Assembly: GCA_040394475.1 (NCBI GenBank)
Contig: JBEBSD010000053.1
Location: forward strand, 1-43,783
Direction: 5' to 3'
Length of the DNA: 43,783 nucleotides
From: JBEBSD01 sp040394475
GTDB taxonomy: Bacteria; Bacteroidota; Bacteroidia; Cytophagales; Spirosomataceae
The position numbers and the translations under genes were made by a program. The notes below the pieces were generated by a model. The model was not told the DNA's origin and searched no databases. It was given only the letters and a program-made list of their open reading frames with translations. Positions 1 through 7,599 of the stretch are shown here, piece by piece. The first letter of the stretch is position 1. Every line of letters starts with the position of its first letter.

Positions 1-678
1 GCCTCCCACTGGAACACCGTTTTCCAGTTTCCGGTAACCCAGACTAAGATTTAGTGCTATACCTCCATTCGCTTGTGTTGATCCAAATGCCTTGTTTACA
101 GAAAGTGTTATGTTTGGATTGTCTTCTTCGATTGTGATATTGCACGTCGGCCCGACAAAATTCCATGTATACACAGGATTAAGGCCTACTCCTATAGCAA
201 ACTGCTTTTTAGGCTTGGGTTTCTGTACCCATTCTCCGTTTTTGTATTCAACAAAATACCCTTCTTTGGGTTGGGGGATCCCTTTCAGTGTGGCTGCCTC
301 CAGGGCACTGAATGCCTGAGGTACACTGTGTAATGGCACCGTTCCAAGATCAGTAAAAGCAGATCCGTTTTCCGGATCAATTTCGGTTTGTATGAATCGC
401 TGCTGCGACCAGTCGATGGCAGCGAAATTACCTGTTCGGGAGCCGTTGCCGTCGTTAATGGAAACACTGTACAAACCAAAGCCATTAGTGGTAACACTTT
501 TGGATTCGGTATAGAGCGCGTTGCCGTTTTCCGGAGCGTCTTTGACACTCAGTCTGATAGCAAGCTGCTGATTGGCCAAGGGTTCGCCGGCGGCATTTCG
601 CGCCACACCCTGGTAGTTGAGCGTCTGGGCGAGAGCGGAACTTCCGCACCAGAGGATAAGCAAAAAGATGGTTTTCAT
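1..678 (-). CDS. Secreted protein with Bacteroidota tail-fibre-like N-terminal domain (partial, runs off left edge)
   Basis: At least 226 residues are present and the frame stays open to base 1, so the C terminus is missing. The N terminus MKTIFLLILWCGSSALAQ is a signal peptide. It is followed by NYQGVARNAAGEPLANQ, then a segment with LYTESKSVTTNGFGLY and later PLHSVPQAFSALEA. This order (NYQ-VARN-x-G-x-L, then T-NxxGL, then P-x-AxxA) is the N-terminal module common in Bacteroidota secreted proteins that end in tail-fibre/S74-like or sorting domains. Exact function is unknown. An in-frame ATG at 705 would add nine residues; I prefer 678 because it gives a compact signal peptide. It is the last gene of a probable minus-strand group with the lipoproteins at 744 and 1412. 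Confidence 0.75.
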   Translation of the reverse strand, partial: MKTIFLLILWCGSSALAQTLNYQGVARNAAGEPLANQQLAIRLSVKDAPENGNALYTESKSVTTNGFGLYSVSINDGNGSRTGNFAAIDWSQQRFIQTEIDPENGSAFTDLGTVPLHSVPQAFSALEAATLKGIPQPKEGYFVEYKNGEWVQKPKPKKQFAIGVGLNPVYTWNFVGPTCNITIEEDNPNITLSVNKAFGSTQANGGIALNLSLGYRKLENGVPVGG

Positions 679-743
679 GACTTGGGGAATGGGGGTAACG
701 TTCATGCTGAACTTTTCTATACCAACTGATTTCAAAGGACGCC

Positions 744-1130
744 TCACTCGGTAAGCTCAATTCCTTCACATTCGCCTGCTTCGATCGATTCGGTGCGCTC
801 CATCCATTCATCTATTTCCTTTCCGTCCTTGATTTGCTTTGCATACCATTTGTGGTCGCCGGCAGGAACCGGTACTTTCAGCACGTTGATCGAAGAGTTA
901 TCCCCGCAGTCCGGCGCTTTAATATGCGGCAGCGTTAGCTTTCCGACGTTTTTGCCGTCGACATAGATTTCAATGGCATCAAAGCTATACCCATCCAGGA
1001 ACGTATAGAACAGGAAGTTTCCCTGAGGCTCGGGGTCGTCTTTTTTACAGCCCGAAACAAGCGCCGAAACAAGGGAAAATGTAAAAAATAACCGGATAAA
1101 TTGCGGCAGATTGCCAGATGTTGTTTTCAT
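744..1130 (-). CDS. Predicted surface lipoprotein, paralogue A (128 aa)
   Basis: The N terminus is a lipoprotein signal peptide ending in LVSGC (Cys28 the lipidated residue), followed by KKDDPEP. A Lys followed by two acidic residues after the Cys resembles the lipoprotein export signal described in Bacteroidota, so surface exposure is inferred. The mature domain of about 100 residues contains YTFLDGYSFDAIEIYVDGK, a two-cysteine pattern (DC.. and GEC..), and VPVPAGDHKWYAKQIKDGK. These elements recur in the same order in the neighbour at 1412-1798, so the two are paralogues of equal length, probably from a tandem duplication. I do not recognise a named family. The core looks like a small beta-sandwich with two cysteines that could form a disulfide. 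Confidence 0.8.
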   Translation of the reverse strand: MKTTSGNLPQFIRLFFTFSLVSALVSGCKKDDPEPQGNFLFYTFLDGYSFDAIEIYVDGKNVGKLTLPHIKAPDCGDNSSINVLKVPVPAGDHKWYAKQIKDGKEIDEWMERTESIEAGECEGIELTE

Positions 1131-1301
1131 AACTTTTTTAAAATGATTAAATTATTCTACGATGGATCCGCCGGTTGTCACAGCGCTCACTGCGACCTGC
1201 CGACAACGACGGGATTTTCCTTTCCTTCTTCCGTTCCAGTCGGCAAGCCGCCGATTGACTAACGGTAGGCCGGATACGTTGCCGGCGACGCGCTGTTGTG
1301 T

Positions 1302-1379
1302 TTAACCATGCGCCAGCAAGGGTACTATCAGATAGGTCAGAATAACCAGAACCGGAAGTACAAAGAGTTTCATTTTCAT
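1302..1379 (-). other. Signal-peptide-like micro-ORF (25 aa) between the two lipoprotein genes
   Basis: ATG at 1379 opens 25 codons that read as a Lys-Met-Lys start followed by an almost entirely hydrophobic stretch (LFVLPVLVILTYLIVPLLA), then TAA at 1302. If that TAA is ignored the same frame stays open for 50 more codons to a stop at 1152-1154. This is therefore either a genuine single-span membrane peptide or the signal peptide of a decayed secreted protein broken by a nonsense mutation. It sits 32 bp after the upstream lipoprotein stop and before the downstream lipoprotein start, in the same direction, so it would be co-transcribed. No homology is visible in the post-stop part, which is Arg-rich and looks non-coding. 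Confidence 0.3.
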
Positions 1380-1411
1380 GGTATGGATAGATGTGAAAAG
1401 CCTGGCAGCAC

Positions 1412-1798
1412 TTATTCGTCCAGCTTGATGTACGAACAGTTTTCACCGTCCGCATCCTTTTCCCGGTTACTCCATTCGCCGGTTAACTCGCCGTTTTTGT
1501 ACTGTTTGGCCGACCACTTGTGCTTGCCGGAGGTGACGGGCACGTAAAGTGCATTGGGCGACGGAGTGGAGGTACAACCGGGAACCGTCGTATCGGGGGT
1601 GGTGATTTCCCCTACTACCTTGTCATCGACGGACACTTCTATCCGGTCAAATTGTGACTGCCCGATAAACGTGTAAACGATCAGCTTGATCTGCCTGGCT
1701 TCGGGCTGGTCTTCCTTTTTACAGCCTTGTATCATTCCGCCCGCCAACAAAAGCAGGAAGAAAGATCGTTTAAGGCTCACTAATTGATTGTTTTTCAT
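1412..1798 (-). CDS. Predicted surface lipoprotein, paralogue B (128 aa)
   Basis: The start at 1798 (MKNNQLVSLKRS) gives a lipoprotein signal ending MIQGC with Cys26 lipidated, followed by KKEDQPE, again a Lys plus two acidic residues as in surface-exported Bacteroidota lipoproteins. In-frame ATGs further upstream (1834, 1855, 1861) would bury the signal peptide behind a charged extension. The mature domain has YTFIGQSQFDRIEVSVDDK, a PGC motif, VPVTSGKHKWSAKQYKNGE and a closing GENCSYIKLDE, matching paralogue A at 744-1130 element by element. This gene is first in the minus-strand group; a -7 type box lies about 115 bp upstream. Function unknown. Confidence 0.8.
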   Translation of the reverse strand: MKNNQLVSLKRSFFLLLLAGGMIQGCKKEDQPEARQIKLIVYTFIGQSQFDRIEVSVDDKVVGEITTPDTTVPGCTSTPSPNALYVPVTSGKHKWSAKQYKNGELTGEWSNREKDADGENCSYIKLDE

Positions 1799-1915
1799 AA
1801 TGGATAAAAATTTACAATTTGCTGTTTTACTCATCGTACGGCGGGGCTTGTGCATAAACACTTACTCCCTAAAAAACTCTTTTTCATGGCGGACTCTTTT
1901 CTTGATTTGATACTT

Positions 1916-1923
1916 CAAAAGTA
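1916..1923 (-). promoter_or_regulatory. Putative -7 box (TACTTTTG) upstream of the lipoprotein group
   Basis: On the minus strand the sequence reads TACTTTTG, a perfect fit to the Bacteroidota -7 consensus TAnnTTTG. It is about 115 bp upstream of the preferred lipoprotein start at 1798 and faces it. No clear -33 TTTG was found at the usual spacing, so the call rests on the -7 box alone. Confidence 0.35.
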
Positions 1924-1947
1924 CAAGACGGTCGCGGCCGGCGTCTG

Positions 1948-1996
1948 TTTTTTTGGTTCGAAGGGTACTGAAATTCTTATGAAACGGGGCAAAAGC
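1948..1996. repeat. Direct repeat copy 1 (27-bp exact core 1970-1996)
   Basis: A 27-bp core beginning GAAATTCTTATGAAACGGGG occurs here and again, identical and in the same orientation, at 2645-2671. In both copies a run of T (1948-1954 here) stands exactly 15 nt before the core, and the 20 nt after the core remain similar (GGGATGAACC here, GGGAATCAACC there). The two copies bracket the NTF2-like gene at 2041-2469. A 27-bp exact match is not expected by chance. Confidence 0.8.
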
Positions 1997-2040
1997 AGGG
2001 ATGAACCGGTTGGACCGCAGCGCGACAGGCAGCCTCGTTG

Positions 2041-2469
2041 TCAGGGCTGCTGACTGGTAAGCACCCGCCTGAGCCATCGCAACAGCGGGCCGATTACCGG
2101 TAACGGTTCATAAAGAAATGCCCCGCCGTCGTAATAGCTTCGCTGCCGGATAATTTTATCGGTCACAACCAGTACGGTGATCCCTGAAACCCGGATTTTA
2201 TTTTGTGACAGCCTGAAATCCACTTCGCATTCCCAGGAGAGAAAGGCTTTGTCATGTAAAATACTCTGATGCGTATAGTTCATACTGATCCTGCTCAGGC
2301 TGCCGCCCAATTTCGTACAGAAATCCTTAAAGGTTTCCAGACCTTCTATTTTCACAATCGGATCCTCGTACTTAAAGTCAGGGTCACAGAATTCATCCAT
2401 GAACGATACGTCGAAAAGCATCGGATCTGCATAGTATTTTTTGAATTTGTCAATGATCTCCAGGTTCAT
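2041..2469 (-). CDS. NTF2-like / SnoaL-like fold protein (142 aa)
   Basis: The protein starts MNLEIIDKFKKYYADP and carries the features of the small cone-shaped NTF2/SnoaL fold: an N-terminal helix, FCDPDFKYEDPIVKIEG (the acidic strand-loop region typical of SnoaL-like proteins), a helix with FKDFCTKLGG, then alternating strands (FLSWECEVDF, ITVLVVTDKIIRQRSYYDG). There is no signal peptide, so it should be cytoplasmic. Length fits the family (about 120-150 residues). NTF2-like proteins range from isomerases and cyclases to ligand binders, so the substrate cannot be named. It is flanked on both sides by copies of a 27-bp direct repeat and shares no operon spacing with its neighbours. Confidence 0.75.
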   Translation of the reverse strand: MNLEIIDKFKKYYADPMLFDVSFMDEFCDPDFKYEDPIVKIEGLETFKDFCTKLGGSLSRISMNYTHQSILHDKAFLSWECEVDFRLSQNKIRVSGITVLVVTDKIIRQRSYYDGGAFLYEPLPVIGPLLRWLRRVLTSQQP

Positions 2470-2502
2470 GGGGGTAACGGTATTGGCTCAGATTGTGATG
2501 GG

Positions 2503-2590
2503 GTTTTAGGTGTTAGGTTTTAGGTGTTAGGTTTTAGGTTTTAGGTTTGGGGCTATCGGCCGTCGGCTTTGGGTTGGGTGTTAGGTTGGG
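2503..2590. repeat. TTTTAGGTGTTAGG tandem array with a related G-rich tail
   Basis: Starting at 2503 the plus strand repeats short words: TTTTAGG and TGTTAGG alternate about five times to 2548, then GGCTATCGGCCGTCGGC and GGGTTGGGTGTTAGGTTGGG follow to 2590. The GGCTATCGGC and GGGTTGGGTG words also occur in the large repeat cluster at 25131-25490, so the two arrays appear to belong to one class. It is non-coding and lies just upstream of the NTF2-like gene start. Confidence 0.8.
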
Positions 2591-2621
2591 CCGAAAGTAG
2601 CAGCTGTCCCCGGGCAATACC

Positions 2622-2671
2622 TTTTTTTTGATATGAGGTAGAACGAAATTCTTATGAAACGGGGCAAAAGC
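2622..2671. repeat. Direct repeat copy 2 (27-bp exact core 2645-2671)
   Basis: Second copy of the 27-bp core described at 1970-1996, preceded by a T-run at 2622-2629 with the same 15-nt spacing. It lies about 200 bp upstream of the sensor kinase gene at 2872. The rest of 2672-2871 holds nothing else that I can recognise. Confidence 0.8.
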
Positions 2672-2871
2672 GGGAATCAACCGTTTTTGACAGTCAGATC
2701 CGGTGCCGGAACCATCCGACGAGACGGATAAAACGGTTCGTCACCGCATCACCTGCACCCGGTAAGAATTTTGCCCCTGTTCAGCCTGAAAAATTGCCTG
2801 ACCAGTCGGAGTTATAATCCGGCTGGTTTAACTTTACATTTGTCTGATTTGAAAAATTAATACCTGATCCG

Positions 2872-5800
2872 GTGACCCGCGTTGTAATCCGATACGTTAC
2901 CCTGCTGTGGATGTGCTGTCTGCTGGTTTCTTCCGGCGGATATGCCCAGCTGCCGGATTTCAATGTGCAGTTTCTCGACGAGAGAGATGGAATCCGCACC
3001 TCCAATATCCTGAAAATGGTCAAGGACAACCACGGGTTTCTGTGGATGCTTTCGCCCCGGTATGTGCAACGTTTTGACGGCCAGAACGTGAAACGGTTCG
3101 ATGTGCAGGGCGAAGATCTGCTGGATATTGCGGCCGACTTCCAGGGCAATATCTGGGTGAGCAGCCAGTCGGGAATCAAACGATATGAAAATGACTACAA
3201 AGGCTTCCAGGAGATCAGGATCACCGGGCCGCTGCCTGTCAAACTGAATGTCTTACAGGTTACACCGGATAACCAGGTATGGGTCATCAGCGGCAAGGGA
3301 TTGTTCCGCTATGATCCCCCGACGGATTCCTTCCTGCACCATCCTATTCCGGGCATGGAGCAGCAGCTTTTTTACAGAAGAATATTCCACCGGTACGGCG
3401 TTGAATTTTTTATAGGCGACACGCATCAGTTGTTTGCCTACAACACGCAAACCCAAACAACAAGAAGCATCCGCTTCGAATCGGTCTATGCGATCACTCC
3501 TTTTTCGGAGGATATCCTTTGGGTTACCAATGCCAGGCTTCAGGTGTTTGAGGTAAATTTTAAAACCGGCACCGTTGTTCCCATTCCCATGAACCGGTTT
3601 TACCCGAAACTGGCTTCGGGTTTTCTCCGGATCAATGCCATCGTCCCCTTTGGAAAAGACAACTACCTGGTAAACACCAGTCAGGGATGCTTTAAATACA
3701 ACCGGCCGGCCCACACCTTTACCAAAGCCACGTTATACCATTACGGCAGCGAGCTCGCCAACAATGAGATTTTCACCAGCTACTTTGACAAAGACGGCAT
3801 TTTGTGGATCCTCGGACCTCAGGGGATTATTTTTTTCAGGCCCGGGCAACATACTATCGGCTGGCTCCGGGGCTACAACAAAGAAGGGAATGACTGGAAT
3901 AATACTATAAAAGCCCTGGCCGGCGACGATGCCGGCAATCTCTGGATGGCTACTTCGACGGGCCTGTCGGGGCTCAACCTCAAAACCGGTAAAATCAAAT
4001 CCTATCACCCGGAAAGCACGCCGGCAAGCGTCTTTCAGTTCCCGGCCATTCAGGGGCTCGTTTTTGACGGCACAAACCTGCTGCTGGGACCGGGGGCAGG
4101 AGGCCCGCTGCTGTTCAATCCGCAAACTGCCGCTTTCAAAAAACCCGTTTATCCACACGGCGAGGAAGGAGAGACGTTGAAGAAACAAGTCGAGCAAGAC
4201 TACATTTATTCAATCGTAACGCTTGCCAGCGGCGACCACCTCGTACTCGCGGATACCGGCTGCTACCTGATTGAAAAGGACAGCTACCAGCTCAGGCAGG
4301 TCACGTTCACCGGCGCTGATTACATTTTGCAAACCGCCGCGCAGGATCCATCGGGACATCTGTGGATAGGCACCTTTAAAGGGCTCCTGTACCTGGATGC
4401 GCAGCTGAATACCGTTTACAGTGATTCCAGTTTTTCACCAAACCGGTTCATTACAGCACTGCTTCCCCTGAACGACACGGTCACCTGGGCAGGCAGCGTG
4501 GGGATCTTTGAAGTAACGAAAACAGCCGGAGGCTTACTAAAGAAGCCCATTCTGCCGGAGCTCAGCAAGCAGCAGATCACGATGCTGTACCGCGACAAAG
4601 CCGGTAAAGTGTGGATCGGCGCCGATAACGGACTTTACCGATATACCGGGAACGAAGACAAGCTGGAATGGTTTGATATCTGGGACAATGTTCAGAACAG
4701 GCAGCTGAATCCGGGAAGTCTTTACAAAGCGTCGGACGGAATGCTTTATCTGGGCGGGAATAACGGGTTGAACTATTTTAATCCGCAGAAAATTGAATCC
4801 AGGCGCCAGGACCTTAATGTGCTGATTACCGCGGTGACGATCAACCAGGATGATTCGCTGTACCTGATGCATAAGGCTGAACTGCAAAAACCCCTTCCCG
4901 TCGGAAAAGACGGACCAGGAGCAAATGATAACGACCGGTTCCTGGAGCTGGACTGGAACCAGAACTCCGTGGAGATTGAGTTCGTTACCGCCTATTTCCA
5001 GAATACGCAAAAGCTCCGGTACCGCTACCGAATGGACGGCCTCGACACCGGCTGGGTTTACAACGGCACCAGCAACAAGGTCAGGTTTTCATCACTGCTT
5101 CCGGGGAGCTATACATTTTCCGTCGCGGCCAGTTTTGACGGCATCTCCTGGCACCCTGGCCAACACCCATTCTCCTTTAAAATTTCGCCGCCGCTCTGGA
5201 AGCGGCCCTGGTTTATAGCCTTCGTCTTGTTGACAATCATCAGCGCAGGCTACTATCTTTTCAGAAGGCGCATCGAAGCCATCCGCAGGCAGCAGGCAAA
5301 CGTCTATGCCCTGCAAAGCAGAGCCAGTTCCCTGGAAAAAGAAAAAGCGCTGGCGATGTACGAAAGTCTCAAGCAGCAGCTTAACCCGCATTTCCTGTTC
5401 AATTCACTCACTTCACTGGACAGCCTGATTTTCATCGACCCGAAGCTCGCCAGTAATTTCCTGGAAGGGCTTAGCCGGACCTACCGGTATATCCTCAAGA
5501 ACCGGGACAACGAGCTGGTTCCGCTTTCTGAAGAAATCAGTTTTGCCAGGGAATATATTGCCCTGCAGAAAACCAGGTTCCAGGACGGGCTCCTGGTGAA
5601 TATAGCAATCGACGACGAATACATCCAGTTGAAAATCGCACCGGTTACCTTGCAGAACCTGATTGAGAATGCCATCAAACACAACATTCTGGCTGAGGAT
5701 AACCCGCTTGTTATCGACATTTTCACCACCGGGAGACAGCTTGTTATCCGAAATAAGCTGAACCGGAAAAAATTCGTGGAGACCAGCAACCGGCAAGGCC

Positions 5801-5898
5801 TGGCCAATATGGAATCCCTTTACCAGTACCTGTCGTCCCGTAAGCTTGAAATCATCGAAGAACCTGAAACGTTTACCGTAATTGTTCCATTGGTATGA
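2872..5898 (+). CDS. Sensor histidine kinase with beta-propeller and Y_Y_Y domain, LytS-type (1008 aa)
   Basis: A GTG start at 2872 gives the signal peptide MTRVVIRYVTLLWMCCLLV..YAQ. Residues about 35-680 are a two-component-regulator propeller region with repeated blades of the form GFLWM, GNIWVSSQSGIKRY, GNLWMATSTGLSGLN, GHLWIGTFKGLLYLD and GKVWIGADNGLYRY. A Y_Y_Y domain follows (about 690-770, ending FSFKISPPLWKRPWF), then one membrane span (about 780-798) and a short coiled segment. The cytoplasmic His_kinase domain has LNPHFLFNSL with the phosphoacceptor at His840, and the ATPase N-box ENAIKHN at about 934-940. There is no AraC or receiver domain, so this is a separate kinase and not a hybrid one-piece regulator. 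It is expected to sense a periplasmic ligand and to phosphorylate the LytTR regulator encoded next. Confidence 0.93.
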   Translation: MTRVVIRYVTLLWMCCLLVSSGGYAQLPDFNVQFLDERDGIRTSNILKMVKDNHGFLWMLSPRYVQRFDGQNVKRFDVQGEDLLDIAADFQGNIWVSSQSGIKRYENDYKGFQEIRITGPLPVKLNVLQVTPDNQVWVISGKGLFRYDPPTDSFLHHPIPGMEQQLFYRRIFHRYGVEFFIGDTHQLFAYNTQTQTTRSIRFESVYAITPFSEDILWVTNARLQVFEVNFKTGTVVPIPMNRFYPKLASGFLRINAIVPFGKDNYLVNTSQGCFKYNRPAHTFTKATLYHYGSELANNEIFTSYFDKDGILWILGPQGIIFFRPGQHTIGWLRGYNKEGNDWNNTIKALAGDDAGNLWMATSTGLSGLNLKTGKIKSYHPESTPASVFQFPAIQGLVFDGTNLLLGPGAGGPLLFNPQTAAFKKPVYPHGEEGETLKKQVEQDYIYSIVTLASGDHLVLADTGCYLIEKDSYQLRQVTFTGADYILQTAAQDPSGHLWIGTFKGLLYLDAQLNTVYSDSSFSPNRFITALLPLNDTVTWAGSVGIFEVTKTAGGLLKKPILPELSKQQITMLYRDKAGKVWIGADNGLYRYTGNEDKLEWFDIWDNVQNRQLNPGSLYKASDGMLYLGGNNGLNYFNPQKIESRRQDLNVLITAVTINQDDSLYLMHKAELQKPLPVGKDGPGANDNDRFLELDWNQNSVEIEFVTAYFQNTQKLRYRYRMDGLDTGWVYNGTSNKVRFSSLLPGSYTFSVAASFDGISWHPGQHPFSFKISPPLWKRPWFIAFVLLTIISAGYYLFRRRIEAIRRQQANVYALQSRASSLEKEKALAMYESLKQQLNPHFLFNSLTSLDSLIFIDPKLASNFLEGLSRTYRYILKNRDNELVPLSEEISFAREYIALQKTRFQDGLLVNIAIDDEYIQLKIAPVTLQNLIENAIKHNILAEDNPLVIDIFTTGRQLVIRNKLNRKKFVETSNRQGLANMESLYQYLSSRKLEIIEEPETFTVIVPLV

Positions 5899-6009
5899 AG
5901 AAACGGCCGGAGCGCATAGTTCCTGAATACCGGTTGTCGCGAAAAAACCAGTCGAAAATTTGTGGCACACCGGTTATATTATCTAGTGAACAGTCCAAAT
6001 TCAATCCAT

Positions 6010-6780
6010 ATGAAAGCAGTAATTATTGAAGACGAAACCCTGGTGGCCAAACAACTGGAACGTAAAATCGCACTGATAGCAGCCGATGTGCAAATCATGG
6101 CCATATTGCCAAGCCTGAAAACCGCCCGCAAATGGTTTATGGAAAACGCCGAACCGGATCTTCTTTTTATGGACATCCAGCTCAGCGACGGGATCAGCTT
6201 CGAACTTTTTGACTATTACCAACTGAGCTGCCCCGTAATTTTCACAACGGCCTATGATGAATACGCGATCCGCGCCTTTAAGGCTAACGGGATTGATTAT
6301 CTTCTTAAACCGGTAGGCGAAGCGGAACTCGCCAGGGCTATCGACAAATGTCGTTTACAACACACAAAGGCGCTTGCGATCCCGGCGGATATGACGCGGA
6401 TCATCCAGCTGCTGACCAATCCTTCTGCACAACAGGTTGTCTATAAAGAAAAATTCATTGTCAGCATAGGGAAACAATGGGTCGCTATTGACACCCATGA
6501 GATCGCCTGTTTCGGCAGGGACCAGCTGAACTATCTTCACACCTATAAGGCAGAAAAGCACGTGGTGGACTATGACAGCATGGACGATATCGAAGCGCTG
6601 CTGAACCCCCGCCAGTTTTTCCGGGCAAACCGGCAATTCATCGTCAGCATCAACGCTATTCAGAGCATCCGGTTGCATGAGAACCAAAAACTTACTGCTA
6701 TTTTGAAAGCGCCGCTTCAGATAGAAGTGGATATCAGCCGGGAAAAAGCGCCCGTATTCAAGAAATGGTTTGACCGGTAA
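6010..6780 (+). CDS. LytTR-family response regulator (256 aa)
   Basis: Starts MKAVIIEDETLVAKQ; the earlier in-frame start at 5962 would add 16 residues before the receiver domain and is rejected. The receiver domain (1-120) has the acidic pair Glu7/Asp8, phospho-acceptor Asp55 in LLFMDIQLSDG and the conserved Lys100 in YLLKPVGE. After a linker, residues about 150-256 form a LytTR DNA-binding domain, with FFRANRQFIVSINAI matching the family's Arg-x-x-Arg-x-hydrophobic motif. It lies 111 bp after the LytS-type kinase gene and is its likely partner. The next genes are ECF sigma, FecR and SusC/D, so control of that locus is plausible but inferred only from position. Confidence 0.92.
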   Translation: MKAVIIEDETLVAKQLERKIALIAADVQIMAILPSLKTARKWFMENAEPDLLFMDIQLSDGISFELFDYYQLSCPVIFTTAYDEYAIRAFKANGIDYLLKPVGEAELARAIDKCRLQHTKALAIPADMTRIIQLLTNPSAQQVVYKEKFIVSIGKQWVAIDTHEIACFGRDQLNYLHTYKAEKHVVDYDSMDDIEALLNPRQFFRANRQFIVSINAIQSIRLHENQKLTAILKAPLQIEVDISREKAPVFKKWFDR

Positions 6781-7026
6781 TTCGTCCGCAATCGTACACC
6801 CGGCTCCGGGATAGTACAGTCCTGTAGATCACCTCTTTGCATTCTTCCGATACGTCTTGTCACACGATGCCCCGGGACGTCGTCAGGAATCAACGGCACA
6901 GCAATCCCGGAAAAACCGAATATTCCAGTTAAAACAAGTTATTTTTATTTTTTTTCGCAATCCGTTTAGGGTTTTTTGCAACCTGGTTGACTATACAACT
7001 GATTACCTGTGTTTATTGACAAGGCC

Positions 7027-7581
7027 ATGTACAAACGATTAGCAGACGAAGAGCTGGTAGATTTTCTGATAAAAGGCAATGCAAGCGCCTTTGAGGAAAT
7101 CTATAACCGGTACTGGTATCGCCTGTTCGGCATGGCCTACCAGGAGACCGGGACCAGGGAGGAAGCGGAAGAGATTATCCATGATGTTTTTGAAAATCTC
7201 TGGCTCCGTCACGAGCACCTTACGATCCGGCATTTAAGCGCCTACCTGGTGGTTGCTGTCAAGCACCGGGTCACGAATTATATCAAGTCTTGTATTACGC
7301 AGCGTAAATATCAGGAGTACCTGATTCTGCACGAGATCCAGCAATCGTATACCACCGATGAAATCGTTCATTTTTCCGACCTGGAGAAAGCCGTGGACGC
7401 CATTATGAAGAAGTTGCCCGAAAAAACCAGTGAAATTTTCCGGCTGAGCCGGTTCGAAAATCATTCGGTAAAAGAAATTGCCCTGAAACTAAACCTTTCC
7501 GAAAAGGGAGTGGAATACCACATTACACAATCACTGAAGGTACTCCGCGAACAACTGAAATCGTATCAATCACCCAATTAG
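7027..7581 (+). CDS. RNA polymerase ECF-type sigma factor (184 aa)
   Basis: A start at ATG 7027 (MYKRLADEELVDFL) is preferred over GTG 7009, which adds six residues. Region 2 spans about residues 20-85 (FEEIYNRYWYRLFGMAYQ, then EEAEEIIHDVFENLWLR) and region 4 about 118-176 (LPEKTSEIFRLSRFENHS, VKEIALKLNLSEKGVEYH). This is the Bacteroidota ECF subgroup found next to FecR anti-sigma factors and SusC receptors that carry an STN domain. The FecR gene begins 18 bp after the stop, consistent with co-transcription. It is predicted to activate the susC-susD genes downstream when the receptor signals through FecR. The 228 bp before it (6781-7008) are non-coding and include a T-rich tract. Confidence 0.93.
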   Translation: MYKRLADEELVDFLIKGNASAFEEIYNRYWYRLFGMAYQETGTREEAEEIIHDVFENLWLRHEHLTIRHLSAYLVVAVKHRVTNYIKSCITQRKYQEYLILHEIQQSYTTDEIVHFSDLEKAVDAIMKKLPEKTSEIFRLSRFENHSVKEIALKLNLSEKGVEYHITQSLKVLREQLKSYQSPN

Positions 7582-7599
7582 CACCAAAGTCCCTTCGAG

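Noticed and set aside
1147..1455. 102-codon minus-strand open frame
   Set aside because: Arg-rich and out of frame with the upstream lipoprotein end; the only coding-like part is the 25-codon micro-ORF in another frame.
5931..5976. ACCGGTT direct repeat between the first kinase and its regulator gene
   Set aside because: Two 7-bp matches 39 bp apart do not fit LytTR spacing and could be chance.
6940..7000. T-rich run before the ECF sigma gene as a terminator
   Set aside because: There is no stem before the T-tract, so it is probably only AT-rich leader sequence.
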